Shown here one piece after another: positions 14,813-23,438 of a DNA stretch of 64,000 nt. A program made the position numbers and the translations under genes. The notes under the pieces were generated by a model. That model was not told where the DNA came from and made no database searches. It saw only the letters and a list, made by a program, of their open reading frames with translations. The stretch covers positions 806,001 through 870,000 of the forward strand of contig NZ_CP147918.1 in the NCBI RefSeq assembly GCF_039645975.1, given 5' to 3'. This DNA comes from Sulfurimonas sp. HSL-1716 (GTDB taxonomy: Bacteria; Campylobacterota; Campylobacteria; Campylobacterales; Sulfurimonadaceae). How positions within the stretch are numbered: the first letter of the stretch is position 1; each line of letters opens with the position of its first letter.

Positions 14813-15367
14813 TTGGCAAAAGGTATCGATTGGGAATATATAAGATCTGAATTTGAGGAAACAACAAAATCAGAGAATTTAATCGCCGAACAAAATGATG
14901 TTTCAAGGGGAGCTCTGCAGCGAAGAAGAGATAAAGAGGGGTGGATCCGCAAGAACTACGGAGACAGCATAAAAGACAAGTCCCTCATAGATATGCGCAA
15001 TCCTATTCTGGGGAAGATCGCACTACGTAAAGTAGATGAAGTGAAAAAAGAGCTCGGTAATAATTATTCAAGTTTAGATGAACCGGTACTCGTAGGCTTT
15101 GCTTTGAGCTATGAGAGATGGTTAAAGTTTCACATGATCATACAGTCGCAAGGATCCGTAGAAGAAAGCTCTAAAGGTACCGTATACATATCTCCGTACG
15201 AGAACCTTGCACAATCAGAGTTTAATAACATGATGAAAGCTGCAAGCCAACTAGGACTTTCAATAGCTTCACGTAAACGACTTAACCTTACCCCTGAATC
15301 AGAGAAAGAAGAAGCATCCCTATTTGATATAGCGGATCAGCTCAATGACGAAGAAATAGATGTCTAA
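14813..15367 (+). CDS. terS: Terminase small subunit (P27-like)
   Basis: A 184-residue DNA-recognition subunit of the packaging motor. The TTG start has AAAGGAT upstream. An N-terminal HTH-like segment (NLIAEQNDVSRGALQRRRDKEGW, about 22-44) is followed by a helical oligomerisation region. The YISPYENLAQSEFNNMMKAA segment (about 124-143) is typical of P27-family small terminases. It overlaps the large subunit gene by eight bases. Confidence 0.82.
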   Translation: MAKGIDWEYIRSEFEETTKSENLIAEQNDVSRGALQRRRDKEGWIRKNYGDSIKDKSLIDMRNPILGKIALRKVDEVKKELGNNYSSLDEPVLVGFALSYERWLKFHMIIQSQGSVEESSKGTVYISPYENLAQSEFNNMMKAASQLGLSIASRKRLNLTPESEKEEASLFDIADQLNDEEIDV

Positions 15368-17045
15368 AAAGCAAAGCAGTTCTAACCGTATACCGTACTA
15401 TGAAAAGACGTTTGAACGTCATAAGAAAGACTTAACAGCAGTAGAGTCAGGACTTCGTGATGACATACGCTTTAATAAGAAGCTTGGCGTAGCATATGTA
15501 AAGATCATTGAGCAGCTAAAACATTTCGAGGGAGAACTTGCAGGCCAACGTATACAGCTAGAAGATTGGCAGCGCAGGTCCATAGCTATATGCTTTGGAT
15601 GGCAAAAGAAAAGACTAGATAGGTACGGAGACCCTATTTTAAAAAATGGAAGAGTCCAGTGGATAAGACGCTTTAATTATGCATTCTGGTTTATACCTCG
15701 TAAAAATGGAAAGTCTATATTAGCATCCGGTGTTGGTATAGCTGAGTCAATTCTCACACTGGAAAAAGGAAACCAGATAGTTTCATATGCTACAAAAAAA
15801 GAGCAAGCAAAGATCATTTGGAACGGATGTAAAAAGATGGTTGAGTCAAACATCGAATTAAATAAAAATTCGACTATTGCATATTCTACAATTAACATCA
15901 ATCCTACATCAACAACTATCAGACCACTCGGCCGTGATAGCAAAACAGAGGATGGACTAAACATTGGTATGGGTATAGGTGATGAGACACATGCACATCC
16001 AAACAGGGACATGAGGGAGGTTATAGAATCCTCTCAAGGATCAAGAGTTCAACCTATGATGTTTGATATTACAACTGCAGGATTTGATACAGCTTCATCC
16101 GGTGCTATTGAATACGAGTATGCAAAAAAAGTAATGGACGGAATCATAGAAGATGACAATTATTTTGCTTTCATATGTGAGCTTGACAAAGGCGATGATC
16201 CATTTGATGAAAGCGTATGGTATAAAGCAAATCCGAACTTAGGAATATCAAAGTCATGGGATTATATGAGAAAACAAGCAAAGCAGGCAAAAGAGAGAAG
16301 TGAGACACGCAATAACTTTTTCGTAAAGGACCTAAATAAATGGGTAAACGCTGCAGAACATTTCATAAATTTTGATGATTGGGAAGCATGCAAAGCTGAT
16401 GAAGTAGATCTTAGTGAGGCTATAGCCGTATTATTAGGTGTAGACCTATCAAGGACAGATGACTTTACCGCAAAAGCAAAAACATATCTATTTCCAAATA
16501 ATAGATTTCATACGACTCAGCACTATTACATCCCTGCAGATACTGTAAAAGAACGTGAGAGTGAGTTAAGAGCTCCATTGACTAAATGGATTTTAGAAGG
16601 ATATATCACCGCGACACCTGGTAATACAATAGATTATGACTATATCCAAAAAGATATCTTGAAAGACATAGAAGATGGTGTGGATGAGATCTGTTATGAT
16701 CCATACCGAGCAGCCACACTCATATCAAACATAGAACGTGAGAGTGAGTTTGAAGGATGTGTACAGATACGACAAGGATATATGACTATAAGTGAACCGA
16801 CATTTAACTTTAAAGATTCCATAAAAAAAAAGACACTTACTCATGACGGAAACCCTGTAACAAAGTGGATGGTATCAAACATGAGTGTACTAAGTGATGC
16901 TGCAGGGAACATAAAACCGGATAAGTCTAAACCAAATAGAAAGATAGACGGATGTGCTGCCATCATAAATACGCTTGCTCGTGCTATATCTTATGAACCT
17001 AAAGAAAAAAGTGTTTATGAGGAGAGAGGAATAAGGACTATTTAA
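15360..17045 (+). CDS. terL: Terminase large subunit
   Basis: A 561-residue packaging ATPase/nuclease of HK97 type. The variant Walker A FIPRKNGKS lies at 112-119 after the adenine-side LEDWQRRSI. Walker B/catalytic GIGDETHAH lies at 206-213. The C-terminal RNase-H-like nuclease begins at LLGVDLSRTDDFTA (about 356). Length is normal for the family. A terminator follows the gene, separating packaging from head genes. Confidence 0.93.
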   Translation: MSKKQSSSNRIPYYEKTFERHKKDLTAVESGLRDDIRFNKKLGVAYVKIIEQLKHFEGELAGQRIQLEDWQRRSIAICFGWQKKRLDRYGDPILKNGRVQWIRRFNYAFWFIPRKNGKSILASGVGIAESILTLEKGNQIVSYATKKEQAKIIWNGCKKMVESNIELNKNSTIAYSTININPTSTTIRPLGRDSKTEDGLNIGMGIGDETHAHPNRDMREVIESSQGSRVQPMMFDITTAGFDTASSGAIEYEYAKKVMDGIIEDDNYFAFICELDKGDDPFDESVWYKANPNLGISKSWDYMRKQAKQAKERSETRNNFFVKDLNKWVNAAEHFINFDDWEACKADEVDLSEAIAVLLGVDLSRTDDFTAKAKTYLFPNNRFHTTQHYYIPADTVKERESELRAPLTKWILEGYITATPGNTIDYDYIQKDILKDIEDGVDEICYDPYRAATLISNIERESEFEGCVQIRQGYMTISEPTFNFKDSIKKKTLTHDGNPVTKWMVSNMSVLSDAAGNIKPDKSKPNRKIDGCAAIINTLARAISYEPKEKSVYEERGIRTI

Positions 17046-17057
17046 AGTTTTAAATAT

Positions 17058-17086
17058 AAAAGCATTACAGATATGTAATGCTTTTT
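17058..17086 (+). terminator. Rho-independent terminator after terL
   Basis: AAAAGCATTAC (17058-17068), a six-base loop and GTAATGCTTTTT (17075-17086): a strong stem followed by five T bases. It would insulate replication/packaging transcripts from the head operon or act as an antitermination target. Confidence 0.8.
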
Positions 17087-17119
17087 ACCTCTTTTTAAAA
17101 TCGATTGTATAGTCTCACT

Positions 17120-17332
17120 ATGCAAACATTTAAGTATCTAATAGCACTTTATATTTTCTTCGGACTTATATTGTTCAGTATGGCTTCTGCCATAGCTTTA
17201 TCATTTCCAAATGTATATCGCTATGCCTATGCATCAGCGTTATTACTTCACGCTATCTTAATGCTTATCTTTTTTATACAAGCGATCAGATCTCTTAAAT
17301 TTTCCCACGGGAAAAAAGAGAGTGAAAGATGA
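17120..17332 (+). CDS. Small two-helix membrane protein in the head region
   Basis: About 70 residues from ATG 17120; a TTG 15 bases earlier is less likely. Two transmembrane helices (YLIALYIFFGLILFSMASAI and YASALLLHAILMLIFFIQAI) are followed by a short basic tail (FSHGKKESER). Unrecognised. It lies right after the terL terminator and overlaps the portal start by four bases. The gene's end carries the palindrome TTTTCCCACGGGAAAA. Membrane proteins are unusual at this place in an HK97-type head module. Confidence 0.55.
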   Translation: MQTFKYLIALYIFFGLILFSMASAIALSFPNVYRYAYASALLLHAILMLIFFIQAIRSLKFSHGKKESER

Positions 17333-18543
17333 ATATCATAAATGCTCTTATGTCTCGTGATACATCTACACTTTCAAGTCCAAAAGAGTGGCTTAGTGCT
17401 CTCTTCTCTTCAGAATCATATTCTGGTGTAAATGTTACAACTAAAAGGGCTATGGAACATACTGCAGTCTATGACTGTGTAAACATAGTCAGCGAATCAA
17501 TAGCATCACTTCCAATATCGGTATATAAAACAGAGATAAGATCATCAAAAACATTCAATAAAAAAGATACACAACATCAACTTTATCATATTTTACATGA
17601 TGAACCAAATCCGGATATGACATCATTTTCATTTTTTCAGCTTCTTATGGTCCATTTACTTCTAAGAGGAAACTTCTATGCGCAGATAGTCAGAAACAAT
17701 GCCGGAGTTATTACAGGGATATACCCATTAGACAATGAAAAAATGAAAGTCGTCAGACTCGATAGCGGCCGCATCGGGTATATCTATACATCATCTTACG
17801 GAGAAGTTGGCTTAGATGCCAGCGAGGTACTTCACTACATAGGGATGAGCTTAAATGGTATTGTCGGTATCAGCGCCATAGCTTACAACAGACATACCAT
17901 AGGTGCAAGTATAGCCATGGAGACATTCGGGTCCACTCTTTTTAAAAATGGTGCAAATCCAAGCGGCGTAGTAAGCGGTAAAGAAGTCACAAAGATGAGT
18001 GACACAGCTTTTAAAAGATTCAAAGAAAGTTTCAAAGAAGCATATCAGGGACTTATGAATGCAGGAAAGCCTCTTATCCTTGAAGATGGATATACATTCA
18101 CGCCTATTACCATATCAAACAAAGACGGTCAATTCATAGAATCTCGTAAGTTTACAAAAGCAGAGATCGCTTCAATATTTCGTGTTCCTCCACATATGAT
18201 AAACGAACTAGACAAAGCTACATTTTCAAACATTGAGCAGCAGTCTATCGACTTTGTGACAAATGCTATCAGACCTTGGTGTATCCGCATAGAACAAGAG
18301 ACAAAACGAAAATGCTTTACAGCTACAGAAAAAAAATCATATTACGTTAAGTTCAACATGGGAGCACTCCTACGAGGAGATACTTTAACTAGATATCAAG
18401 CTTATGAATCAGCGATCACGAAAGCGTGTTGGATGAACAGAAACGAAGCGCGTGAACTTGAAGATTTAAACCCTGTAGACGGACTAGATGATATGTTAGT
18501 ACCTCTAAATTTTGGAAAGGATAAACAAAATGCCACGAACTAA
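17329..18543 (+). CDS. Phage portal protein (HK97 family)
   Basis: A 404-residue portal forming the dodecameric DNA gate of the capsid. The N-terminal segment AVYDCVNIVSESIASLPISVY (about 45-65) and YHILHDEPNPDMTSFSFFQLL are hallmarks of HK97-type portals. The family segments LLRGNFYAQIVRN and VPPHMI are also present. Length agrees with the family. GAAAG precedes the ATG. Its 3' end overlaps the protease gene by 14 bases. Confidence 0.93.
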   Translation: MNIINALMSRDTSTLSSPKEWLSALFSSESYSGVNVTTKRAMEHTAVYDCVNIVSESIASLPISVYKTEIRSSKTFNKKDTQHQLYHILHDEPNPDMTSFSFFQLLMVHLLLRGNFYAQIVRNNAGVITGIYPLDNEKMKVVRLDSGRIGYIYTSSYGEVGLDASEVLHYIGMSLNGIVGISAIAYNRHTIGASIAMETFGSTLFKNGANPSGVVSGKEVTKMSDTAFKRFKESFKEAYQGLMNAGKPLILEDGYTFTPITISNKDGQFIESRKFTKAEIASIFRVPPHMINELDKATFSNIEQQSIDFVTNAIRPWCIRIEQETKRKCFTATEKKSYYVKFNMGALLRGDTLTRYQAYESAITKACWMNRNEARELEDLNPVDGLDDMLVPLNFGKDKQNATN

Positions 18544-19183
18544 AGAAGAGATCATTGCTCGTATGAATGAAGTCGGTTATATAAATAGATTTTGTGGAAA
18601 CAAATGTACACGTGCATCGGGAGCAAAAGGCGATGTCTCTCAGATCGATGTACAAAATAGAACGATTCCATTTATCTTGATAAGCAAAGATAATGCCGGT
18701 GAGCGTTATGACTGGTGGACTGATGAGATCTATATTGAAGAACTAGATGTAAACGGTGCAAGACTAGATGAACTATATACTTTTTTTAAGGATCATAACA
18801 AGTCAGTTGATACAGCTGCAGGTAGAGTAGAAAATAAAAGAATAGAAGATGGTGAAGTAAAAGCAGACGTAACTTTTGGATCAGATAAAGATTCATATCT
18901 TGTCTTCCAAAAGTATAACGACAGGATACTCACGGATGTAAGTATTGGCTATATCGTACATGATGTAACCATTACAGAGAAAAAAGGTGAACCTACACAT
19001 GTGCTCGTAACAGACTTTACTATTGTTGAGTTATCTGCAGTGTGGAAAGGTTTTGACAAAGGTGCAACGATCGGAAGATCTGCAGGAACAGTACAACCAC
19101 AAGAGGCAGAGACTCCAAGTCTCAGAAATACGGAAATACTCCGTAGAAGATTAAATCTAAAACAAAGGGAGATTACATGCTAA
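18530..19183 (+). CDS. HK97-type prohead protease
   Basis: A 217-residue serine protease that trims the capsid delta domain during maturation. Candidate catalytic residues are H89 (FKDHNKSVDTAAGRV) and S138 (DVSIGYIV). WKGFDKGATI near 190 fits the family end. Start at MPRTKEE because AAGGATAAACAA precedes it; an ATG 18 bases earlier is less likely. An unusual N-terminal extension carries two cysteines (RFCGNKCTRASG). Order portal-protease-capsid is standard. Confidence 0.88.
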   Translation: MPRTKEEIIARMNEVGYINRFCGNKCTRASGAKGDVSQIDVQNRTIPFILISKDNAGERYDWWTDEIYIEELDVNGARLDELYTFFKDHNKSVDTAAGRVENKRIEDGEVKADVTFGSDKDSYLVFQKYNDRILTDVSIGYIVHDVTITEKKGEPTHVLVTDFTIVELSAVWKGFDKGATIGRSAGTVQPQEAETPSLRNTEILRRRLNLKQREITC

Positions 19184-20349
19184 TCGCACAACTACGTGAA
19201 AAAATGAATAAAGCAAATGCAAAGATGAGAGCAATGTTGGATACAAATCCTAACGGTCTGAATGACGAACAGTCAAAAGAATACGATGATCTTGAAAAAG
19301 AGTTTGACGATACACGTGCTCAACTTGATAAAGCAATACAACGTGATGCAAAATCAAAAGAGCGTGAAAGTTTTATGGGTCAAAACCAGAGAGATCCATT
19401 AGTAACTGATGTCCGTACAGAAGGTCAAGAAAAAGACAAAAAAGAGATGTACCGTGAAGCTTTCTGGACTATGCAAAGCCGTAAACCTTTAAATCCTGAG
19501 ATGACACGTTCACTGAACGAGGGTGTAGCAGCAGAAGGCGCTTATCTAGTCCCTGAAACATTTGCTACTACTATCATCGCTAAACTTACCGAGAAATCAT
19601 ATATGCGTCCTTTAGCTACTGTAAGTATGTCTTCTTCTGTGGAAAATATTCCCGTCGAGGGTGATGACGGTGCAAATGGATGGATAGATGAAGAGGGCTC
19701 ATATCCTGAATCAGATCCTACGATCGGACAGGTCAGCATGGGTGCTTATAAAACGGGCCGCATCCTCAAAGTAACAGAGGAACTTTTACAAGACAGCATC
19801 TCAAGTATCGAAGCATATGTAGCCCTAAAATTTGCAAAGTCTACTACAAAAGCGGAAGAGCTTGCGTTTGTTCTTGGCGACGGTGTTAAAAAGCCTACAG
19901 GGTTTCTTATCACAGCTGAAGTCGGAAAGACTGCCGCTTCTGCTTCTGCGATCACTGCAGATGAGATCATCGATCTTTGGGGATCACTAGATGAAGACTA
20001 TGCTGCAAATGCTGTGTGGAAAATGAACAGAAATACTTTAGTCGCGATCATGAAGTTAAAAGACAGCAATGGTGACTATCTAGTAAATAAAGGTCTAAAT
20101 GGAGCTCCTTCTACATTACTTGGTCGCCCTATTGTTATTAATAAACATATGCCTGATATCGCTACTGGTGCGAAACCTATCTCATTTGGAGATATGAGTT
20201 ACTACTACATCAAAGACCGTAAGGTCATGACGGTAAAACGTTTTGATGAAAAATATGCTGATACAGGACACATCGGTTTTAGAGTAGATAAACGTGTAGA
20301 CGGGAAACTTGTGCTCTCAGAAGCTGTAAAAACGCTACAAATGGCGTAA
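19177..20349 (+). CDS. Major capsid protein (HK97 gp5 fold)
   Basis: A 390-residue capsid subunit. Residues about 1-100 form a charged coiled-coil delta (scaffold) domain (REKMNKANAKMRAMLDTN, YDDLEKEFDDTRAQLDKA), expected to be removed by the protease. The mature part begins around residue 105-115 and has the E-loop/P-domain/A-domain pattern with GAYLVPETFATTII and ALVLGDG-like AFVLGDGVKKPTGFL. The fused scaffold explains the absence of a separate scaffolding gene. Confidence 0.95.
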   Translation: MLIAQLREKMNKANAKMRAMLDTNPNGLNDEQSKEYDDLEKEFDDTRAQLDKAIQRDAKSKERESFMGQNQRDPLVTDVRTEGQEKDKKEMYREAFWTMQSRKPLNPEMTRSLNEGVAAEGAYLVPETFATTIIAKLTEKSYMRPLATVSMSSSVENIPVEGDDGANGWIDEEGSYPESDPTIGQVSMGAYKTGRILKVTEELLQDSISSIEAYVALKFAKSTTKAEELAFVLGDGVKKPTGFLITAEVGKTAASASAITADEIIDLWGSLDEDYAANAVWKMNRNTLVAIMKLKDSNGDYLVNKGLNGAPSTLLGRPIVINKHMPDIATGAKPISFGDMSYYYIKDRKVMTVKRFDEKYADTGHIGFRVDKRVDGKLVLSEAVKTLQMA

Positions 20350-20359
20350 GGGATAATTT

Positions 20360-20737
20360 ATGAAAAAGTTGCAGATAAAGCTGCTGACAGGGCGAAGCGG
20401 TCCTGACGGCAGCCATGCTCCAGGAGATAAGATAACCGTTTCCATAAAAGAAGCTATTAACCTTATCAACTCAAATCAAGCAGAGCCTGTAAATATACCA
20501 GCATATGAGGATGCAGTATTTAAACTCGACGAGCAGATCAAAGTAGATAGAGAGCGTGAAGCAAAAGCAAATGCGATCAGATACAAAGAAATGCTTGAGC
20601 TTGAGCTTAAAGACCTGTACCGTCAAGTAGCACTTAAAACTGCAGAGATCGAAGGTGTTGTTTTGACAGATGAGGAAATCGAATCATTTGTGGACGTCTC
20701 ATTAGAGGGCGAAAAATTTAAAGAGAAGGAACTGTAG
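20360..20737 (+). CDS. Hypothetical head-module protein (125 aa)
   Basis: Unrecognised. The N-terminal half has GRSGPDGSHAPGDKITVSIKEA, where the GxHxPGDxI pattern resembles small head-associated or neck proteins. The C-terminal half is a charged coiled coil (EQIKVDREREAKANAIRYKE...). Located between capsid and connector genes, where decoration or head-completion proteins are found. RBS present (AAGGGATAAT). Confidence 0.6.
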   Translation: MKKLQIKLLTGRSGPDGSHAPGDKITVSIKEAINLINSNQAEPVNIPAYEDAVFKLDEQIKVDREREAKANAIRYKEMLELELKDLYRQVALKTAEIEGVVLTDEEIESFVDVSLEGEKFKEKEL

Positions 20738-20740
20738 TAG

Positions 20741-21277
20741 ATGAGTGCCGTAACATTAGTTGAAGCAAAAGCACATCTTAGAGTCTTAGACGAAACGGAT
20801 GATGATTATATTCAAGCTTTGATAGATGTTGCGGAAGCTCAGGCAGAGGAGATCACATCTCGCAATCTGCTTGAGACTACTAATGTTTTTTATCTAGATG
20901 ACTATGTAGGCAACTTTGAACTTCCAAAGTCACCGCTCATAGCAGTAGACAGCATAGAGTATATACCGTACGGAAATAGTGCCTATGTGACTTTAGACAG
21001 TACGCTTTATGAAGTAGATGACAGTTGTGAGCCTCCACGGGTTCGCTTTTTTGAAGGTCTCTATGTAGCGGACTTATTTAAAGCCATAAAAATCACATAT
21101 CGTTCAGGGTATGCAGATGCAGCGAGTGTACCAAAACCGATAAAACAATGGGTTCTCATCCGAGTAGCTACTGTGTATGAAAATAGAGAAGATATCATCG
21201 TTGGAACTATTAACTCTGTCATTAAGAGTGACTATAACGATTTTCTTCTTTCAAAGTACAGGGTAGGTCGACTATGA
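20741..21277 (+). CDS. Head-tail connector (gp6-like adaptor)
   Basis: A 178-residue connector of the HK97 gp6/SPP1 gp15 type, binding the portal after packaging. It opens with the family pattern VTLVEAKAHLRVLDETDDDY, then IQALIDVAEAQAEEITSRNL. A later PKPIKQWVLIRVATVYENRE helix (about 137-156) is also typical. Overlaps the head-closure gene by four bases. Confidence 0.85.
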   Translation: MSAVTLVEAKAHLRVLDETDDDYIQALIDVAEAQAEEITSRNLLETTNVFYLDDYVGNFELPKSPLIAVDSIEYIPYGNSAYVTLDSTLYEVDDSCEPPRVRFFEGLYVADLFKAIKITYRSGYADAASVPKPIKQWVLIRVATVYENREDIIVGTINSVIKSDYNDFLLSKYRVGRL

Positions 21278-21597
21278 GAAGCGGAAACCTAAAACACAAA
21301 GTAGAGATCAAACAGCATACAGGAACAAGAGACACGTTCGGCGGTGTAGCAGATGATGATGTACTTTTTGCAACGGTTTATGTATCCATAGTCCCATTAT
21401 CAGGAAAAGAGTATTTTGTGAGCAAAAGCGTAAACTCTGAAGTGACACATCAGATCGAGATGAGATTCATACCTGGCGTAACGCCTGATATGAAGATCGT
21501 CTACGGCACAAGAGAGTTTGACATCAACTCGGTCATAAATGTACGCGAAGCAAATAAGACATTGCAGATCATGGCTACGGAGGTCACAAGTGGTTGA
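21274..21597 (+). CDS. Head closure protein (SPP1 gp16/HK97 head-tail joining family)
   Basis: A 107-residue small beta-barrel protein that seals the connector. The start MRSGNLKHKVEIKQHTGTRD and the FATVYVSIVPLSGKEYF strand with VTHQIEMRF match the phage head-tail joining family. It overlaps the connector by four bases and the next gene by eight. Confidence 0.85.
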   Translation: MRSGNLKHKVEIKQHTGTRDTFGGVADDDVLFATVYVSIVPLSGKEYFVSKSVNSEVTHQIEMRFIPGVTPDMKIVYGTREFDINSVINVREANKTLQIMATEVTSG

Positions 21598-22054
21598 GGC
21601 TACTCTTATCGGTGAAGATGAGATGTTAAACGTCTTGAAAAACTTTTCGCATAATGTTCAAAAAAGACTTATGCGTCAAGCAGTGAGATCAGGTGCAAAA
21701 GTCATCATGGAAGATATTAAGAGGCGTGTTCCAGTAGATACAGGAAGTCTAAGAGACAGCCTTGATGTAGTAAAGAGAAAGAGCAAAGATAAAAATGAGA
21801 TCTATTACTCAGTTCTCCCGAGAGCGAGTAAGAAAAAAACAAAAAAGTTCAAATTAAAAGACGGGACAAGGTGGAAGATAAAAGGTGAAGTCGCTGCAGG
21901 ATGGTACGCGCATTTTGTAGAGTTCGGAACATCGCACAGCGCTCCTCATCCATTTATGCGACCTGCAATATCAAAGGCAGATGAAGCATTAGAACAGGTA
22001 AAAAAAACGCTTCAAAAAGGCGTATCAAACGAGTTTGAAAGGTCAAAAAGATGA
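21590..22054 (+). CDS. Tail completion/neck protein (HK97 gp10 family)
   Basis: About 154 residues starting at GTG 21590, preceded by a strong GGAGGT; the longer frame from 21539 runs inside the previous gene and is rejected. The typical gp10 block RRVPVDTGSLRDSLDVV and the WYAHFVEFGTSHSAPHPFMR signature (about 101-120) are clear. It takes part in head-tail joining. Basic overall. Confidence 0.88.
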   Translation: MVEATLIGEDEMLNVLKNFSHNVQKRLMRQAVRSGAKVIMEDIKRRVPVDTGSLRDSLDVVKRKSKDKNEIYYSVLPRASKKKTKKFKLKDGTRWKIKGEVAAGWYAHFVEFGTSHSAPHPFMRPAISKADEALEQVKKTLQKGVSNEFERSKR

Positions 22055-22395
22055 TAGAAGAAGATCTATTTTCTCATTTATCAATGAATGTTCCACTGGT
22101 AAACGAGAGGGTATATCCCTTGTTTATGCCTGAGAACTGTAAAAAGCCGGCAATCGTTTACACGCTCATAATCGGAAACGATCAGCAGTCTTTAAACAGC
22201 GCTCAAGCATACGGATCTAAGTACATGTTTCAAATTGATATCTACGCTACAACGTATCCTAGTGTCAAGGCGATAAAAGAGCAGGTCAAAGAGGCACTGT
22301 ACAGCTTTTCAAAGTTTCCTCATAACTTATCGAGTTTTGACGGATATGAAGAGCATACAAAACTCTTTAGAGAGACCATTGAATTTAATTTTTAA
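22051..22395 (+). CDS. Tail terminator/completion protein (DUF3168-like)
   Basis: A 114-residue protein resembling gpU/DUF3168 tail terminators. The pattern RVYPLFMPENCKKPAIVYTL near 20-39 and MFQIDIYATTYPSVKAIKEQ at about 60-79 are the usual two blocks. It caps tail-tube growth. Overlap of four bases with the neck gene and 13-base gap to the tube gene. Confidence 0.8.
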   Translation: MIEEDLFSHLSMNVPLVNERVYPLFMPENCKKPAIVYTLIIGNDQQSLNSAQAYGSKYMFQIDIYATTYPSVKAIKEQVKEALYSFSKFPHNLSSFDGYEEHTKLFRETIEFNF

Positions 22396-22408
22396 AAAAG
22401 GATAAAAA

Positions 22409-22840
22409 ATGTCACTACCTGATTACCAAGGGATAATAGTAAAAGCCGGAGCAGATGTAGCGTCTGCTGTAGACGTCGGTGATCTTCTCGATCTGTCCGC
22501 AGTAAAAGACAAATCAAGGGCTGTTAAAAGATACAACCCTATAAACAGCGACAACCAGATCGTTGCTGCAGGAGCATTGGTCCAAGGCGCCATTAACATG
22601 ACCGTGCTTTATGATCCGTCTGCATCCCAAGGAGTAAACTTACTTGAGACAGCGATCGATGATAATACTGAAATAATAGTCATAGTCGAGATGAAAGATT
22701 CTCTTGGTACTAACGGTACAACCATTACCCGCACCTGCCGAGTTACAAACTTTAAAGTAGTCGGTGAGCAGGAAGGCAAATATAAAGCTGAAGTCACCAT
22801 AGAGACTGTAGGTACTCCTGCTGAAACGGCGGCCGCATAA
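22409..22840 (+). CDS. Major tail tube protein
   Basis: A 143-residue beta-rich tail tube protein (LPDYQGIIVKAGADVASAVD at the start). It lies between tail terminator and assembly chaperone, the standard slot. AAAAAGGATAAAA precedes the ATG. The fold is inferred from position, size and beta-rich composition; the exact family is not certain. Confidence 0.8.
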   Translation: MSLPDYQGIIVKAGADVASAVDVGDLLDLSAVKDKSRAVKRYNPINSDNQIVAAGALVQGAINMTVLYDPSASQGVNLLETAIDDNTEIIVIVEMKDSLGTNGTTITRTCRVTNFKVVGEQEGKYKAEVTIETVGTPAETAAA

Positions 22841-23136
22841 TGCTTACTATAGATGATATTTCAAAAAAGTTTACAAAAACTTCCGAAACGACTATTAAAG
22901 TAAAAGCATGGGGCGGTGAAGTAAAAGTAAGAGAACTGACTCTTGCAGAAGCCGCAGATGTAAATATTGAGCGTACAAAAAAAGACTATGTCATGGTTGT
23001 TACAAAGACAGTTTATTATGCACTTGTAGAGCCTGCAATCCCTCTTGATGATCTTAAAAAAATGAAAGAGGGTGTATTTGACGGTATTAAAGAGATCTAT
23101 GACGAGATCAATAAATCTGACGTTCCGGGAAAGTAA
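22840..23136 (+). CDS. Tail assembly chaperone, short form (gpG-like)
   Basis: A 98-residue zero-frame product, soluble and helical after an N-terminal beta section (ETTIKVKAWGGEVKVRELTL). It ends with the codons GGA AAG TAA, whose preceding G completes the heptamer GGGAAAG used by lambda G/GT. Made in excess over the frameshift product, it coats the tape measure during tail assembly. Start overlaps the tube stop by one base (TAATG). Confidence 0.88.
   Translation: MLTIDDISKKFTKTSETTIKVKAWGGEVKVRELTLAEAADVNIERTKKDYVMVVTKTVYYALVEPAIPLDDLKKMKEGVFDGIKEIYDEINKSDVPGK
23127..23133 (+). promoter_or_regulatory. Programmed -1 ribosomal frameshift site GGGAAAG
   Basis: G GGA AAG in the zero frame is followed directly by TAA. 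It is the same heptamer as the lambda G/T slippery site, and conserved T-domain coding lies in the -1 frame immediately after it. Confidence 0.9.
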
Positions 23137-23438
23137 CTGCAGACAGGAAGTTCCTTTTTAAGTTAGCTCTTTCTCTTGGCAGAACAGTGGCGGAACTTGA
23201 ACATACATTAAGCGCCTCTGAGCTTCACGAGTGGTTGGAGTACTATGAGATGGAACCGTTTCATGCAGACAGGTCTGAAGTGCAGCTTGCGACCATGTCT
23301 CACATGATGAACGCTTTCATGGGCGGGTCTGCAAAAGCGACGGACTTTATGCTGACATATAAAGAAAAGAAAAAAGATTCACTCAGCGGTCTTGCCGCTA
23401 AAGTAAAAGCCATATTCGGAGGTGGTAAAAATGGGTAA
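23133..23438 (+). CDS. T domain of the tail assembly chaperone, expressed as a -1 frameshift fusion (gpGT-like)
   Basis: After slippage at 23127-23133 the frame continues GTA ACT GCA... for 101 codons, giving an about 199-residue G-T fusion. The region just after the shift, FLFKLALSLGRTVAELEHTL and then SASELHEWLEYYEMEPFHAD, is the conserved gpT/DUF4035 motif. It starts upstream of any ATG (first GTG 23187), so it can only be fully expressed by frameshifting. It overlaps the tape-measure start by eight bases. Confidence 0.88.
   Translation, partial: VTADRKFLFKLALSLGRTVAELEHTLSASELHEWLEYYEMEPFHADRSEVQLATMSHMMNAFMGGSAKATDFMLTYKEKKKDSLSGLAAKVKAIFGGGKNG

Noticed and set aside
23187-23438. Independent 83-aa tail gene
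   Set aside because: Conserved T-motif coding begins upstream without a start codon; it is better read as the frameshifted part of the chaperone.
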